From: Heterocephalus glaber
Lineage: Eukaryota > Chordata > Mammalia > Rodentia > Bathyergidae
DNA: 64,000 nucleotides
Assembly: GCF_000247695.1 (NCBI RefSeq)
Contig: NW_004624732.1
Coordinates: 39,892,372 to 39,956,371 of the forward strand
Reading direction: 5' to 3'
The notes beneath the pieces are model-generated. The model was not told the DNA's origin and searched no databases. It saw only the letters and a list, made by a program, of their open reading frames with translations. Every line of letters begins with the position of its first letter. Position 1 is the first letter of the stretch. This document shows positions 34,621 through 45,909 of this stretch, piece by piece. The translations under genes were made by a program, and so were the position numbers.

Positions 34621-34763
34621 AAATTAGAGGCTTATTTATTAACTGTTTTCTAATTATCACAAATGTACAATTTTAAATATAGGTTTTGGTATTCATTGAT
34701 TCTAACAAAAGGAAGTGGTCCACTGAAGAGTATTTTTGATGATATATTGTACTCAATTATCAC

Positions 34764-34788
34764 CACCCCCCCCACACACACACACTGA
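34764..34788. repeat. C-run and short (CA)n
   Basis: 'caccaccccccccacacacacacac'-type low-complexity run. Confidence 0.8.
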
Positions 34789-34911
34789 GCCAGAGTAGGA
34801 TTTCATCCAGCTTTCACAAATGTTGAAAATTCTAAAAATCTACAGTCTTAAAACTTTTCTCAATATTCGGTAACTATTGACTAATAGGTGTTTTCCAATT
34901 TCTAATTTTCT

Positions 34912-35058
34912 GCCTGCGTGGCGGTGCGTGCCTGTAATACCAGAACTTGGGAGGATGAGTGAAGAAGATTGCTGTCAGTTCAAAGACAGTCTGGGCTCCA
35001 CAGTGAGTTCAAGGCCAGCCTGAACTGCATAGTGAGTTTCATTCTAAAAAAAGAAAAA
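34912..35058 (+). mobile_element. B1 SINE
   Basis: 7SL-derived: 'gcgtggcggtgcgtgcctgt', 'aataccagaacttgggagga', 'caaggccagcctgaactgca', 'tagtgagtttcattctaaaa'. It contains an extra internal segment ('agacagtctgggctccacag'), so it carries two versions of the 'cagtctgggct / ccagcctgaact' block, as rodent B1 elements with an internal ~29-bp duplication do. Confidence 0.88.
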
Positions 35059-35059
35059 A

Positions 35060-35640
35060 TCTTCTGACATATCCAATAATTCTTTCAACTCTGTTAACCT
35101 AGATCCTAATATACACTAACAATTATTTCATGACGTGTATTAAATTTTTAGTTTTACTGATTTTTTTTTTTACTATCAATCATCCTACATGTACATTTTA
35201 TTCTTTACTTAAAATAGATTTCATGATTTTTCGTAATCAATTTCTGGCAAACTTCTTAAGCTCTTTGCACTTCTCTCCTTCTACTGTGTGTGTGTGGCAA
35301 AACCTGGATCTTTGTCAAACTCCTTTCACTTCTCTGCACCCCACTCACAGGGAGATCACACACATGTGTTCTAGTCTTACTTTAGAGACGCAACCATGGG
35401 CCTCAAATAGGCAACGTGTGTGGCCAGGCAAGAGTTCACACTCCCTCCCTTTCCTCACTTTTACCTCTGCTCCTTGCCCCCTCAAGCAACTAGTGCATCT
35501 TTACTGGAATTTACAGTAACAGTACAAAAAAAAAATTATAAATAGAAGAACTCCTAGGATTCTAATTCTGTCTGAAATAGTCATTATTATCATTTTTATG
35601 TTTGCTATTGCACACATCTATTTATGTTTTCACAGATATA
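35060..35640. other. Non-coding stretch with an unremarkable 129-codon frame
   Basis: The plus-strand frame 35130-35519 has a hydrophobic AT-rich start and no recognisable domain. I regard it as chance. Confidence 0.4.
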
Positions 35641-35657
35641 AACTTTTCTATATTTAT

Positions 35658-35763
35658 TTATTTATTTTGTTTTATTATTGTTGTTTTCTTTGTACTGGGG
35701 ATTGAACTCAGGACCTCGTGGTTGCAAGGCAGGTGTGGTGCCACTGAGAAAAATCCCAGCCCC
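35658..35763 (-). mobile_element. ID SINE with perfect 16-bp TSD
   Basis: Minus-strand body GGGGCTGGGATTTTTCTCAG (A-box mutated: TAGCTCAG to TTTCTCAG), CACCTGCCTTGCAACCACGA, B-box GAGTTCAATCC, GTAC and an A-rich tail with interruptions. ACTTTTCTATATTTAT is perfectly duplicated at 35642-35657 and 35764-35779. Confidence 0.94.
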
Positions 35764-35779
35764 ACTTTTCTATATTTAT

Positions 35780-36120
35780 GCTGTATTCATTTAAGAACTT
35801 TCCCACACAACTGCACTGAAACTATCATCCTTGTCTCTCACCTCCATGTTTTCTCCTACTTGGGCATGTGTGTACATGTATACACATGCAACAGTCTACG
35901 TAATTGTTTGTGTTTTTGTGAGTTTACTCATTTGTTTATAAAATGGAATTATATCTGCTTTTCTTAGTCTTGTTTTTTACTTAGCCATATCTCATAGAAA
36001 ATCTGAGTCAATTACGATATAATCTATTCCAATTCGTATAATATTCTAATGGTAAAATTTATTCATTCTTTCTTTAGTATTAAACTTACAATTGTGTTTT
36101 ACTCTTAGTCACTATAGGTA
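35780..36120 (-). mobile_element. Possible old LINE 3' fragment
   Basis: 'ataaaatggaattatatctgc', 'tgttttttacttagccatatc' and 'ctattccaattcgtataatat' resemble the complement of an old mammalian LINE 3' region. Weak; no ORF. Confidence 0.3.
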
Positions 36121-36140
36121 ACATTGTACTAAGAATTCTT

Positions 36141-36234
36141 TTTTTTTTTTTTTTTTTTGGTACTGGGGATTGAACTCTGGACCTTGCACTTGCGAGGCAG
36201 GTGGCAGAACCACTGAGCTAAATCCCCGGCCTCT
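36141..36234 (-). mobile_element. ID SINE with 11-bp TSD
   Basis: Minus-strand body GGCCGGGGATTTAGCTCAG, CTGCCACCTGCCTCGCAAGT, GCAAGGTCCAGAG, B-box GTTCAATCC, AGTACC and an A-tail near 18. TAAGAATTCTT (36130-36140) and TAAGCATTCTT (36235-36245) differ by one base. Confidence 0.95.
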
Positions 36235-36503
36235 TAAGCATTCTTTATACAGGCCTTAGAGGATTGATAATATACAAATGAATTCAAATTTTGTGTTCAG
36301 GCTTTTTCCATTAAAAGATTATGAGTTTTTGAAATTTTATGGCATTTACCTACATGCAATATTCACATACACGCCAGCCACTCTTTACCTCTATTAGATA
36401 TTTGTATAATGTTTTCTAGGTTAATATTTATACATAATATCCAATTGCAAATTTATATTTGTGAGGTTTTGCTATTTTGCAATGAAATTGCCAATATTAG
36501 TAC

Positions 36504-36936
36504 TGTTAGGTACTTCACAGCCCCCGCAGAGCACGCCCCCTCCTCTCCTTTCCCCCTGCCCCACTCCGGCCGCAGGGAACAGGGAACTTCCGCATAGCTA
36601 AGGCCTGACCTCCCTTTGTTAGTGACTCTGCCTAGTTAAGGTCTTTCTGCCCCACCAGTTTCATGGTCAGATGTTCCAGTAAGATAGGGGCTTCCCGAAA
36701 GTGGTGACTCCATCTGCCCAACCAAAACCTGTTGCTACCTACCCCAGCCCGAATCACCCACCCCCACCAACGGACTAGTGCTCTCCCACCTGCAAGATCC
36801 CTATGTAAGCTTCCAGCTCAGCCCATGGAGCTGCTGGTCTCCATCCTGTGAGTCAGCCTGGCAGGCTGCAGACTGCCGCCCCAATAAAGCTTGCTTGAAC
36901 GTCCTCGTGCGCCCCCCTTCTTCGGAGACCCTTTCA
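36504..36936 (+). mobile_element. Solo ERV LTR (copy B of inverted pair), 5-bp TSD
   Basis: The 433-bp LTR begins TGTTAGGTACTTCACAGCC and ends GGAGACCCTTTCA. AGTAC flanks both ends (36499-36503 and 36937-36941). AATAAA is at 36883-36888, followed by GCTTGCTTGAACGTCC. It is GC-rich with several CpGs against an AT-rich background. Its partner lies inverted at 33906-34337. The two different TSDs show that they were independent integrations, not a duplicated locus. Solo LTR; no viral genes remain. The 5-bp TSD fits class I or ERVL. Confidence 0.93.
36883..36888 (+). promoter_or_regulatory. LTR poly-A signal AATAAA
   Basis: Intact in this copy, mutated to AGTACA in the inverted partner. It could act as an exapted poly-A site for any plus-strand transcript. 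Confidence 0.6.
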
Positions 36937-36944
36937 AGTACAAC

Positions 36945-38920
36945 GAAATACAATGTGTTAAAAAATAAAATATTCTCCTAAATTCTTTTTAAGGAAAAAT
37001 AAAAAATCAAGCACCACAAAGCCTCCGCTACAGTAGAGAAGTAGAGAAGGAAGGAAATAACTGAAAAGATTTGATGTGGAGTGAATGAGATCAGGAAAAG
37101 GGAGAGGGGAGATTGAAGAGCTGGAAGTCTGTTGCTCACAGGAGGTAAACTATATGAAAAAATAACTTGATAGAAAAAAATGAATAGTTTTCATTATCTT
37201 CAAAATGCTGCTATGCTTAAAGTTGGCTAATATTAATGATGTCTTTTTTTCTGGCAAGAAAATTTATCTGATTTGTCATCAAATGGAGAGATAACTGAGA
37301 GAAAACATGATTAGTGCTGGAGGACCCAGGAAGGTGAGCTAAGGTCTGAGTGTGCCTGTGGGCTCCAGCCTGTCCTTTGGAATTCTGGTTTCAACAGAAA
37401 TGATAGCGACTTTATAAGTTCAACATTTCTGTGCTTCTTACCCTTTGGTAGGTCAATAAACCTAATAAAAAACAAGGTTATTTTAGTGCTTGATTACATG
37501 ATTCTCTCATCAAGATCTGGGCTTGTCAGGTTCCATTATTACCAGGGAGCTGTGCGTGGGTAACATACAGGGACAAAAATATTTGTAGGCCAATACAAAT
37601 GACATTTGGAGTTTATGTGGTCGAATAAACACAAGAATGATAAATTACTGATAATTATTAAAGTTATATAATAAGTAAAGAGAAATGCTTAATGAAATGT
37701 ATTCATCTTTTGCATAAAAAAATAAAATTTAAAGGTAATAATGAATATATAGAGAGAAGTCAGATCAAGTTTTCTCTCTCTTTTTCTTTGCAAACTATGT
37801 ATTTATTTCATTGTCTATCGGTGTATCTTTATGTATGTATCTATCATCCCACTCATATATACTTCTATCCCTTCTGAATAAGCTGTTGTTATTAAAAACC
37901 ATTTTGATGGTGGTGCTGGGATGTGTGTGGGGTGGGTATATGTATACATATATCTGCAATTTTTAACACATGCCATATTTAATCAATTGTTAAAAAGCAG
38001 AATTCTGCCCTTGTTACTTAAACTTGTATTTCCTCTTGCATGCTTACTTTTGTAATAATAATATTGTTCTCTTTTTTGACATTGTGCTACTAAAATTTCA
38101 CATTAGTAATAGAGTAATCCATTGGGGAAAATTGAGCAGTGTTTCAGAAACAAGATTGTAAGTCCTCAGTAAGCTATTTTCTTAACAGTCTTAACTTGAG
38201 GAGGATTTAAGGATTTATTCTGCCTTTCAGCATTAGCTTCATAAATACTTGCCCTCTCTTTTTATGAGTAAAGAAAAGAGTCCTTTAAGTGGATAACTCA
38301 GCACCCGGAGTGCCCTAGATTCTGCAAAACATTGCAAAGAAAGGTAGCAATTCTGTGCCTGAAGCTTCTTGGTTTAAGCTCAGACAATTCAAACAATTCA
38401 CATTCAATTTTCTTCAATTAATAAAAAGGGTGACTTCTGGAGATCTTCTGATCTGGAACTACTTATTTAAAATTTAAATATACTAAAGGAAAAGAAAAAA
38501 ACAACTTTTGAGAAGTTTAGAGGGAGGGTCCATAACAAGGAGTATATGTTTAAGATGAGAAGGATAAGTGATAAGCAAATAAAAACTAGGACAAAATGAA
38601 AGGGACTCTACAGAAAGAGAGAAAACTCACCAGCTATGTATTGGATCAAGGTCAATGGAGTTTCCTCCCACTGAGGAAAGAGAAAAACAGACTGTGGTGA
38701 TGAGGTACTGAGCAAGCTGCCTTCTCCAATTCACTTTTGTGTCATACCTTAAGATGACTCAAGTTTGGTAAAACAGACTTCTTTATTTTAAAGTTCATTA
38801 AAAATGAACTTTAAAAAATAAAATTTGAGAACAATTTGTGTGTTTCCTGATTAGTATAAATGGAGCATGCTTTCAATTAGAAACTAAGCCTTCAGTTAAA
38901 CATTGATGGCAATTATTTGT
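36945..38920. other. Non-coding stretch, nothing recognised
   Basis: Mixed AT-rich sequence; frame 37692-37877 is low-complexity. No repeat named. Confidence 0.4.
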
Positions 38921-38925
38921 TTGTT

Positions 38926-39035
38926 TATTGAGACATCATCTCGCCATACCTTTCAGGCTGGCCTCATACTCACTGCTCTCCTGCCTCGGTCTCCTAAGTT
39001 TGGGGTTATAGATCTGCACTAACATGCCTGGAAAA
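38926..39035 (-). mobile_element. B1 SINE, minus strand
   Basis: Plus strand reads 'attgagacatcatctcgcca', 'caggctggcctcatactcac', 'ctgcctcggtctcctaagtt' and 'gcactaacatgcctgg', the complement of a B1. Quite diverged; no clear TSD. Confidence 0.82.
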
Positions 39036-39540
39036 TGTTAACTTTTATAGCAATTTATTTATAACTCAATAACATATAAATTAAAGAATTGCCAGACTTT
39101 GGTTAAAATATGTTTGCTTCAACCTTACAGCAAAGGCATGAATCACACTGTGGACCTATTTCAGGGGAATATGGGATTTTAAACCCAGAAGCTACTTAAG
39201 AGTGAAAGAATATTTTTATTGTATAAGCAAAGCCCCTGAGTAATTAAAAGTTATTAATATTTTATATTTTACTCAAATATGTTAGTATTCATTGACCTAG
39301 ACTTTTACATCACTCCAAATTATTAAAAATTAGTTACTAAAACAATAATGCATGACAGATGAAAATATATGTAAAGATTTCTGTATTGCTGCAAAAATAT
39401 AACTTTTTAAAAATTTGTCAGAATTGTACTTAAATGTTCTGTGTTCCTCTGAGTAACAAAGTTATTATGCTACTTCAGCCTTTCAGTTTAAAGAAGTGAA
39501 CATTAAATTCAAAATAATTTGATGACAGTAATTATGGACA

Positions 39541-39681
39541 AAAGAAAGGGGGAAAGGAAGAAGGGAAGTAAAGAAGGAAGGAGAAGGAAAATAGAAAGAG
39601 AAGAAAAGAGAGAGAGGGAAAGAAAGAGAGAGATGGAAAGAAAGAAAGGAAGGAAGGAGGGAAGAAAGGAAGGAAGAAAAA

Positions 39682-39713
<32 letters not shown>

Positions 39714-39735
39714 AAAGAACGAAAGAAATGCAAAC
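39541..39735. repeat. Polypurine (GAAA/GGAA)n tract, about 190 bp
   Basis: Nearly pure A/G on the plus strand, from GGAAGAAGGG-type into GAAAGAAA repeats with few T or C interruptions. Frames on both strands (Lys/Glu/Arg-rich or Ser/Phe/Leu-rich, up to 90 codons) are repeat translations and not genes. Such tracts can adopt triplex H-DNA in vitro. Confidence 0.95.
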
Positions 39736-39739
39736 AAAA

Positions 39740-41205
39740 GAAAAGAAAATCCCAGGCAGACTTTGGTTCCATGTATTTAATGAGAGACTAAATCTTTTTT
39801 TCTTTTTTTCAATTCATTCTACCGATGCCTTGGCAAGATATAACGCAAGACTTGAAATACTTCCAATTATCATTGTACAGTGTTGGTCGCACTTCATTTT
39901 AAATCTACCACAACAAGAAATATACCAGCACAGCATCTGAAGATAAATTGCTATTTCCCTTTACTAAATTAAATTTCTGCCTTGGGGCCAATTAAAAGTT
40001 TTAAACTTTGCAGGGTTTTATTTAAATACTAAGCTATATGTTTTTCTCCTTTTTAAAAATTTTAATTTAGGTTCCTAGACACACTACCTGGGTTAGCATT
40101 CAGCATTTTCTGGTTTAACCTTCTTTATGAAACACGATTCATGTGAAGTTCATCCTATTATCATGTAACCCTAATTTGTCAGGATAAATTATACATCAGT
40201 ATCTGGGAATCATTTGACATAATTAGAATTCAATTATGTAATTGCTAACTGGAGCTAAGTCAAGTTATTCTGTTCTCAAGATAATATACAGTAAATACTT
40301 TATATACTGTGAAGTCATGTTTCTGATATTTATAATAGAGTGTATATTATTTAAAAATTATGTAAATTAGGACTATTAAGAAAAAGTAGATAGTAATAGC
40401 TGAGTAACTCACTTACATATCCAAATACTTAGTGCTCCATTCAAGTCATTTCGTTGGAAGACATGGCACATTTTTCACGAGTCTATCGTGATTCAAAGTA
40501 TTTTTAGAACTGCCTTTCTTTCCTTCATAGCACAAAAAGAAAATCAGGTTAATTTCTTCAGAGAGAAGTGTTCTTTGTGACTGAAAGACAGCTAATCAGA
40601 AAAAATTGTTCCCAAGAATGGCATCCAAAATTTTTTTGGCTATTTCACAAAGGAAATTTATCCTCACAGAATGCATATTTGCCAATCTCAAGAATGTTAT
40701 ATGGGTATCATCTGAGGTTCTAATAGATACCGATGCAAAATTAAAAATAAATTATAGCATCTTATAAATTACATAATTTCCCAGGTACTTAAATTGGATC
40801 TACACATTAAAGAGTCTTTTGAAATTTTACACATTATTTTATCCTCTTTAACACCATGAAGCAGTACTTTACAAATAGAAAATTCTTGAAAAAAGCAAGT
40901 ACTTGCTATAGACCAGAATGTGATATGTCATTTGGTTTTTGAAAGCAGCATGGCAAGTATGGAGGAGTGCTTTGTTCATGATCATCTGCCTACCAGGTAG
41001 AGGACTACCTGACTGTCTCTCTTTACTACCTACATGCACCTGGACACAAACATATATACACATAATGTTATTGCAAGAATCATTCTATTACTATTGCTGC
41101 AAGTCATTAATAACATACCAAATACTTGGTTCCAGATATATGAGGAGAATTACTATCTTGTCATCTGTGCTTGCTTTAGAAAGACGTAATTAAAAATACT
41201 AATTT
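39740..41205. other. Non-coding stretch, nothing recognised
   Basis: AT-rich; two opposite small frames at 40869-41193 overlap each other and look incidental. Confidence 0.4.
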
Positions 41206-41211
41206 ACTTCT

Positions 41212-41577
41212 TGTTTTATTTACTTTTTCTTCACTGAGACAAAATACCTGACACACACAGATTAAAGGAGGAGAGGTTTATTTTATCTCACAGTTATAGT
41301 CCACGTTTGGCTGGCCATGGTAGTGACGCCATGGTGGAAGGGCCCAGGCAGTGGAAAGCTGCTCATGTCCCAACATCCAGGAAGCAGGAAGTGATAGGAA
41401 AAGCTGGGAAGGAGACAGACCCTTCCAGATCAAGCCCACATCATCTCATCTCCAAGAAAGTCTCATAGCATTCTTAGCTATGAACTCTGAGAACAGTGCC
41501 CCCACGACACAAACACCTTCAAAAGCCCCTCTTCTGAGTAGATGAACCTTTGGGGATATTCTAGATCTAGACCAGCA
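41212..41577 (-). mobile_element. MaLR-type LTR, minus strand
   Basis: 'tcactgagacaaaatacctg', 'gattaaaggaggagaggttt', 'attttatctcacagttatag', 'catccaggaagcagga' and 'gaacctttggggatattcta'. These are standard blocks of the local MaLR family. No clean TSD seen. The 64-codon plus-strand frame inside is not a gene. Confidence 0.75.
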
Positions 41578-41579
41578 CT

Positions 41580-43685
41580 TTGCAACTTTCATCCTTCATG
41601 ATGTTTTTCAGGGCTTACAAGAACTTACTTAACTATATGCTCTAAGACTCTTTCTACTATGGAATTATTTTCTGCTTGTTGTAGATAGTGGTTCTGATTC
41701 AAATATGAATTTTCTTAATAAAATATTTTGTGGGTGAATATCACCTTTGATGAATTAAATATGTTTTGGTTGGATGTAATAAAAGTATTACAATAAAGTG
41801 AGAGTTTCTACACTGAAAATAATATCAAAACAGTCCAAAGTAAAAACAAGAGTTTATATATTATCAAAGCAACTAAATAAATAGATTATAATAAGCTTAT
41901 ATAAGCTGACATTTTCAGCTTATTATCTGACAAATATGGTAGATTTTGTATGTTACCATGTATTTTCCATATGACAATGATATTTTTTACATAATTTGAA
42001 AAGAAAGCTAATTTATAAACTCAAAGTAATTAGCTGGTTTCTAATGATAACTTTCTATGGCAAAAATTATTATTTTGAAAATTTCATAGGCTATCACTTA
42101 AAGAAATTAAAAAACTGTGATAAAAATTGAAACTCTCTACTATTATTTTTCATGGTGCTCTCTATATTAAAGATATTTTGTGTTAAGTAAATTTTCACAT
42201 AATGTTGCCATACATATAAACTTTATTTCCTTAAAGTGTAAAATATTGATGCAAATTTCAGCTCAAGATGCATTCTCTATAATATCTAATCATTCACTCA
42301 AAAGTCACTGTAAAGCAGATAGTTGGTGCTAGGTAGGATATAAGTCTGTACCCTCTATGGCTTCAGTTTATGTCAGATAGATGTCAACATAAGGCATTTC
42401 ATGCCCTGAAGGCTATGTGTCAGGAACTAAAATTCTCCCAGGTATTCAAACCTATCCTTCAAGTATTTTTTGTCTCTCTATTCAATATGTCCCCAACCAG
42501 TATATTCAACTGAGAGGCAGAAGTGTTGTTAAATGAATGTATCTTATACTTAAGAGTTTCTCAATTGCTCAGCTCTTTTGGACCTTGAAACATGGCATTG
42601 TATACAATGGTAGAGGAAAAGACCTTATTGATGATGTTATGTAGTACATAAAAATATTATTTTCTTTTACTAAAGTTTGTTGATATATGTTGTATTGATC
42701 ACATTATAAAATAGTTTCCCTAGTTTGTTTCTCATTAAAAATGAATATTTGGTTTCACATTTTTTATTACTAATTGTAAACATATTTGATTCTACAGACT
42801 TATAAATTGTTTAAGCTTCTGAGGTCATAAAATCTGATACAATGTCTTAAAAGATCATTTACTCAACATTATTTACCTTGAGTCTAGATTCTGAGAAATT
42901 TTTCCATCTAATTTCCATTCTCTAAAATACTGTATTGCTCATCTCTGATTCAAATTTTTATTGGAATCATATTAGTTCTAAATTGCATACCTGGCAGTAT
43001 GATTCCTATATTAAAAATTGTAATGGTTATTAATTGAACAGAGCAGGAAGTATGAACACAGAAGAGGCCTATATGTACTAAAGTAACTTATTGCTACACT
43101 ATCAAATTAGGAAAAAATAATGCCTTTTTTAAAAAACCTATAAAGTTCTTATCTTTTAGGATCTGAAGTTAAAAAGTCCTAAAATAAAGATCCCCGACAA
43201 AGCTTTAGTCTCAAGGTTCTCGGGGAAAATGTTCCTCTGATTCTTCCAGCTGCCTGCACTCCCTAAGATTTGATGCCTTTTTCCATCTTCAATGCCAGCA
43301 GGAGCGTCCTCAAATCCTCTTTCTCTCTCACTCCACTTTCTCACCTCATCTTCTTCCCCTTCTGAACTCTTGTGATTGATCAACTCTCAGATGACATAGA
43401 ATGATTTCCCCAATTCAAAATTCTTAAACACGTCTATATATATTCTTCTGTCAAATTAGCTCACAGATCCTGGGCATTAGGATGTGGACCTTCTTTGGGG
43501 CTTTTATTTGACTTACCATGCCCAGATTTTAGCTAGTACCTCTCTGATTTTCTAACCAGATATCTTATCTATACCACACCCTCACAAATACAATTGCCTC
43601 CAGAATAACATAAACAAAAATGTAATATGCTGAGGTCTTCTAATATACTCAAGTGTTTTATAGATTCTAAATTACTTTTTGTGAC
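41580..43685. other. AT-rich non-coding stretch
   Basis: Nothing recognised with confidence. 42655-43050 has the feel of an old L1 on the minus strand, but there is no decisive motif. Confidence 0.4.
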
Positions 43686-43687
43686 AG

Positions 43688-43855
43688 TGTAGTGGTTATC
43701 TAACTTTAATAGATAAGAAAATTAAGGTTCAGAAAGGTGTATGTACCCAAAGAACATTCAGTCAGAGTTTGAAACCAAATTTGGACCTGTGACTCCAGAC
43801 TCACACTTTAACTGCTAAGCACTATTCCATTAGCTTTTACTTCCTCCAAAAGTTT
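43688..43855 (+). mobile_element. MIR SINE
   Basis: Follows the MIR consensus order: 'gtagtggttatctaact', 'agataagaaaattaaggttc', 'agaaaggtgt', 'aacattcagtcagagtttga', 'acctgtgactccagactcac', 'actgctaagcactattcc'. Ancient and well diverged. Confidence 0.78.
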
Positions 43856-43899
43856 TCCCAGATACACTAGGAGATATCATATTCCACCTTCTCCTCTAT

Positions 43900-44185
43900 A
43901 GCTCTCTCTGCCTTCACACAGGACTCAGCTCCATCATCAGTTCTCTGAATCCCTTTGCAAATCTCTTCACTCTTTTAGTCGCCTTTTTTCTCTTGTATAT
44001 GTCATATACATTTCTATTACACCCACTCCACTATCTCTGAGCATTTCTTTATCTATATGTCTGACTTTAAAATAACTCAAATTCTCTGAGGAAGGAGGTC
44101 ATGCCTTCAGTGCTGTATTTCCCAAGACCCTCCTGCTGTGATGGCGACTTAGAAGGCACTTAACAAATGTTGGTTGAATAAAAAA
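43900..44185 (+). mobile_element. L2 LINE 3' end
   Basis: Ends with the L2-like 'tctgaggaaggaggtcatgc', 'cagtgctgtatttccc' and 'ggcacttaacaaatgttggt', 'tgaataaa'. Upstream 'ccttcacacaggactcagct' and 'ctattacacccactccacta' fit L2 too. No coding potential. Confidence 0.72.
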
Positions 44186-44865
44186 ACAGAAGGGTAAGCA
44201 CAATATATATGAGTGGCAAACTTTGCTTAGAGAGTGAAGTCAAAGTGGGTGAAACAACACGGTTTATGTGAGAATCACAAGTATTTTGGCATAGGTGGAT
44301 GATAGAGCAAAATGAAGATGAGTGTCAGAATGTGAGATGGGGAGACAGGAGGGGTAGATTCATTAAAGTATGAGGCTGAAAACATACATAATGTTCTGAG
44401 AATACAATGTCAGAATTTTTACTAATAAAATGGATGTCAAATTTGTATTACAAAGGATTTTTAAAATTCAGTAAGTAACTTTAACACTAGATGTAATTAT
44501 TTTTTTCTCCCCTAATTCACTGTGGTATGTTAAGAGTCAGACAAATTACACTTTTAGTCATAATTTCTCTCATGAAATAGCTTAGTATCAGCATTGCCTC
44601 TTTGCTGAAAACATACTTCACCAGCTTTTGAAGCAAGATGAGATACTGAGGTATTTCATTTTACAGCCCTTGCTTCCAGTTTTGATTCCTAAAGGACAAA
44701 GAGGAGATGCAATTTTTGTACTTGTATGCTTAAATTCTGTAAAATGGAATTTCACAGTTTTTGGAAACACTCTACATTTTAAATGTTTGTTTTTGTAGTG
44801 AAACAGGCTTATAAATTGATCATCAAAAACCTAGCAAGAGTTGACCAATACACCATAACTAAGAA

Positions 44866-44867
<2 letters not shown>

Positions 44868-44902
<35 letters not shown>
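44868..44902. repeat. (AG)n microsatellite
   Basis: About 17 uninterrupted AG units; the minus-strand Ser-Leu frame through it is an artefact. Confidence 0.95.
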
Positions 44903-44905
<3 letters not shown>

Positions 44906-44982
44906 TATTTTGGATTATTATAATCTGTGGTGAGCTTGAGCATAGTGGGAAAATGACAACAGAGCCCTTCCAGGCAGCACAC

Positions 44983-45045
44983 ATTGTCTACAAAGAAAAA
45001 CTGATGTATCACAAATTGTCTACAAAGAACAACTGATGAATCATG
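44983..45045. repeat. 32-bp tandem duplication, two units
   Basis: ATTGTCTACAAAGAAAAACT at 44983 is repeated at 45015 as ATTGTCTACAAAGAACAACT, each followed by GATG(T/A)ATCA. The units differ at a few bases, so the duplication is not recent. Confidence 0.85.
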
Positions 45046-45639
45046 TTAATAGTCTAGGAAGTATGAGTTACAAATGCTTCCTTATAAAAATACAGGTATA
45101 TGTCATTTTCCCCTCTTTGCCCATTAAGCAAAACCCAGATACTTAAATAAGTTATTTCTAAGAAGGCAAATTTAGTAAGTGACGGGGATAACATATTGCC
45201 TTGGTTATGCCAGCCTCTAAAACCCATAGTTTTTATATGATATATTCTCCCTCACCCAATGGAAACTAACAGTATGTTAGCAACATACAGGTAGTGCATT
45301 TGGCTCTCTGAAACTGCCTGATTTCTTGTGGTTGAGGACTTTAATCCACATATCTTATTTATCATTCTCACTCCTATCAGCTATTCACCTACAGTACGTT
45401 ACCCAAGAATATAGGAAGTGACACAGATTCAAAGGTGAAATATAAATTCAAAGTTAAGAACAAATAATTTTCAAAAACATATGCAGATATTCAGCAGAAA
45501 TAAGTCTATTGAATATAGACTAGTAGGGAGAAAGCTTGATAAGGACTATAATTAGCTGCTAAAACTTGACTTTCATTGCAGATTTTTAACTGACTTTAAT
45601 TTCTTAGAGAAATTCATATTCATTAGTGCTTGAAATGTG

Positions 45640-45905
45640 TCCAGTACTGAGTTAGGCATTGGAGAGACAGTGGCAATTCACAAACAATGATTTTGTCCAC
45701 AAAGAAAATGAATAATTTAATAAAGAATTATAGAAAAAATTTGTTAAGTGCTCTGAAAATATATTTCAGGGACTTTTAACCTACTCTGAATTGCTCAGGG
45801 ATAATTTCCAGGTGGAAGACATGTTTCAGTTGACACACAAAGAATGAGTAAGGATTAAGGCCATGGAAAAGGAGGATACTGACAATATGTAAATCATTGG
45901 CAGCT
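45640..45905 (+). mobile_element. Ancient LINE-like repeat, same family as 24225-24505
   Basis: 'gtgtccagtactgagttagg', 'attggagagacagtggcaat', 'gttaagtgctctgaaaatat' and 'ttccaggtggaagac' follow the same plan as the copies at 24.2 and 52.8 kb. Confidence 0.45.
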
Positions 45906-45909
45906 GGCT

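Noticed and set aside
35130..35519. 129-codon plus-strand frame
   Set aside because: No domain, AT-driven hydrophobic start, no exon context.
34244..36597. Two small frames (34244-34447 minus, 36409-36597 plus) sharing a C-terminal peptide
   Set aside because: The shared peptide is only the common LTR sequence read in the same frame in both copies; not a conserved protein.
31742..36936. A provirus formed by two LTRs of the cluster
   Set aside because: The LTRs here differ in family or orientation and each has its own matching or near-matching TSD; no gag, pol or env was seen between them.
39483..39791. Four overlapping 84-90 codon frames
   Set aside because: Translations of a polypurine repeat on both strands.
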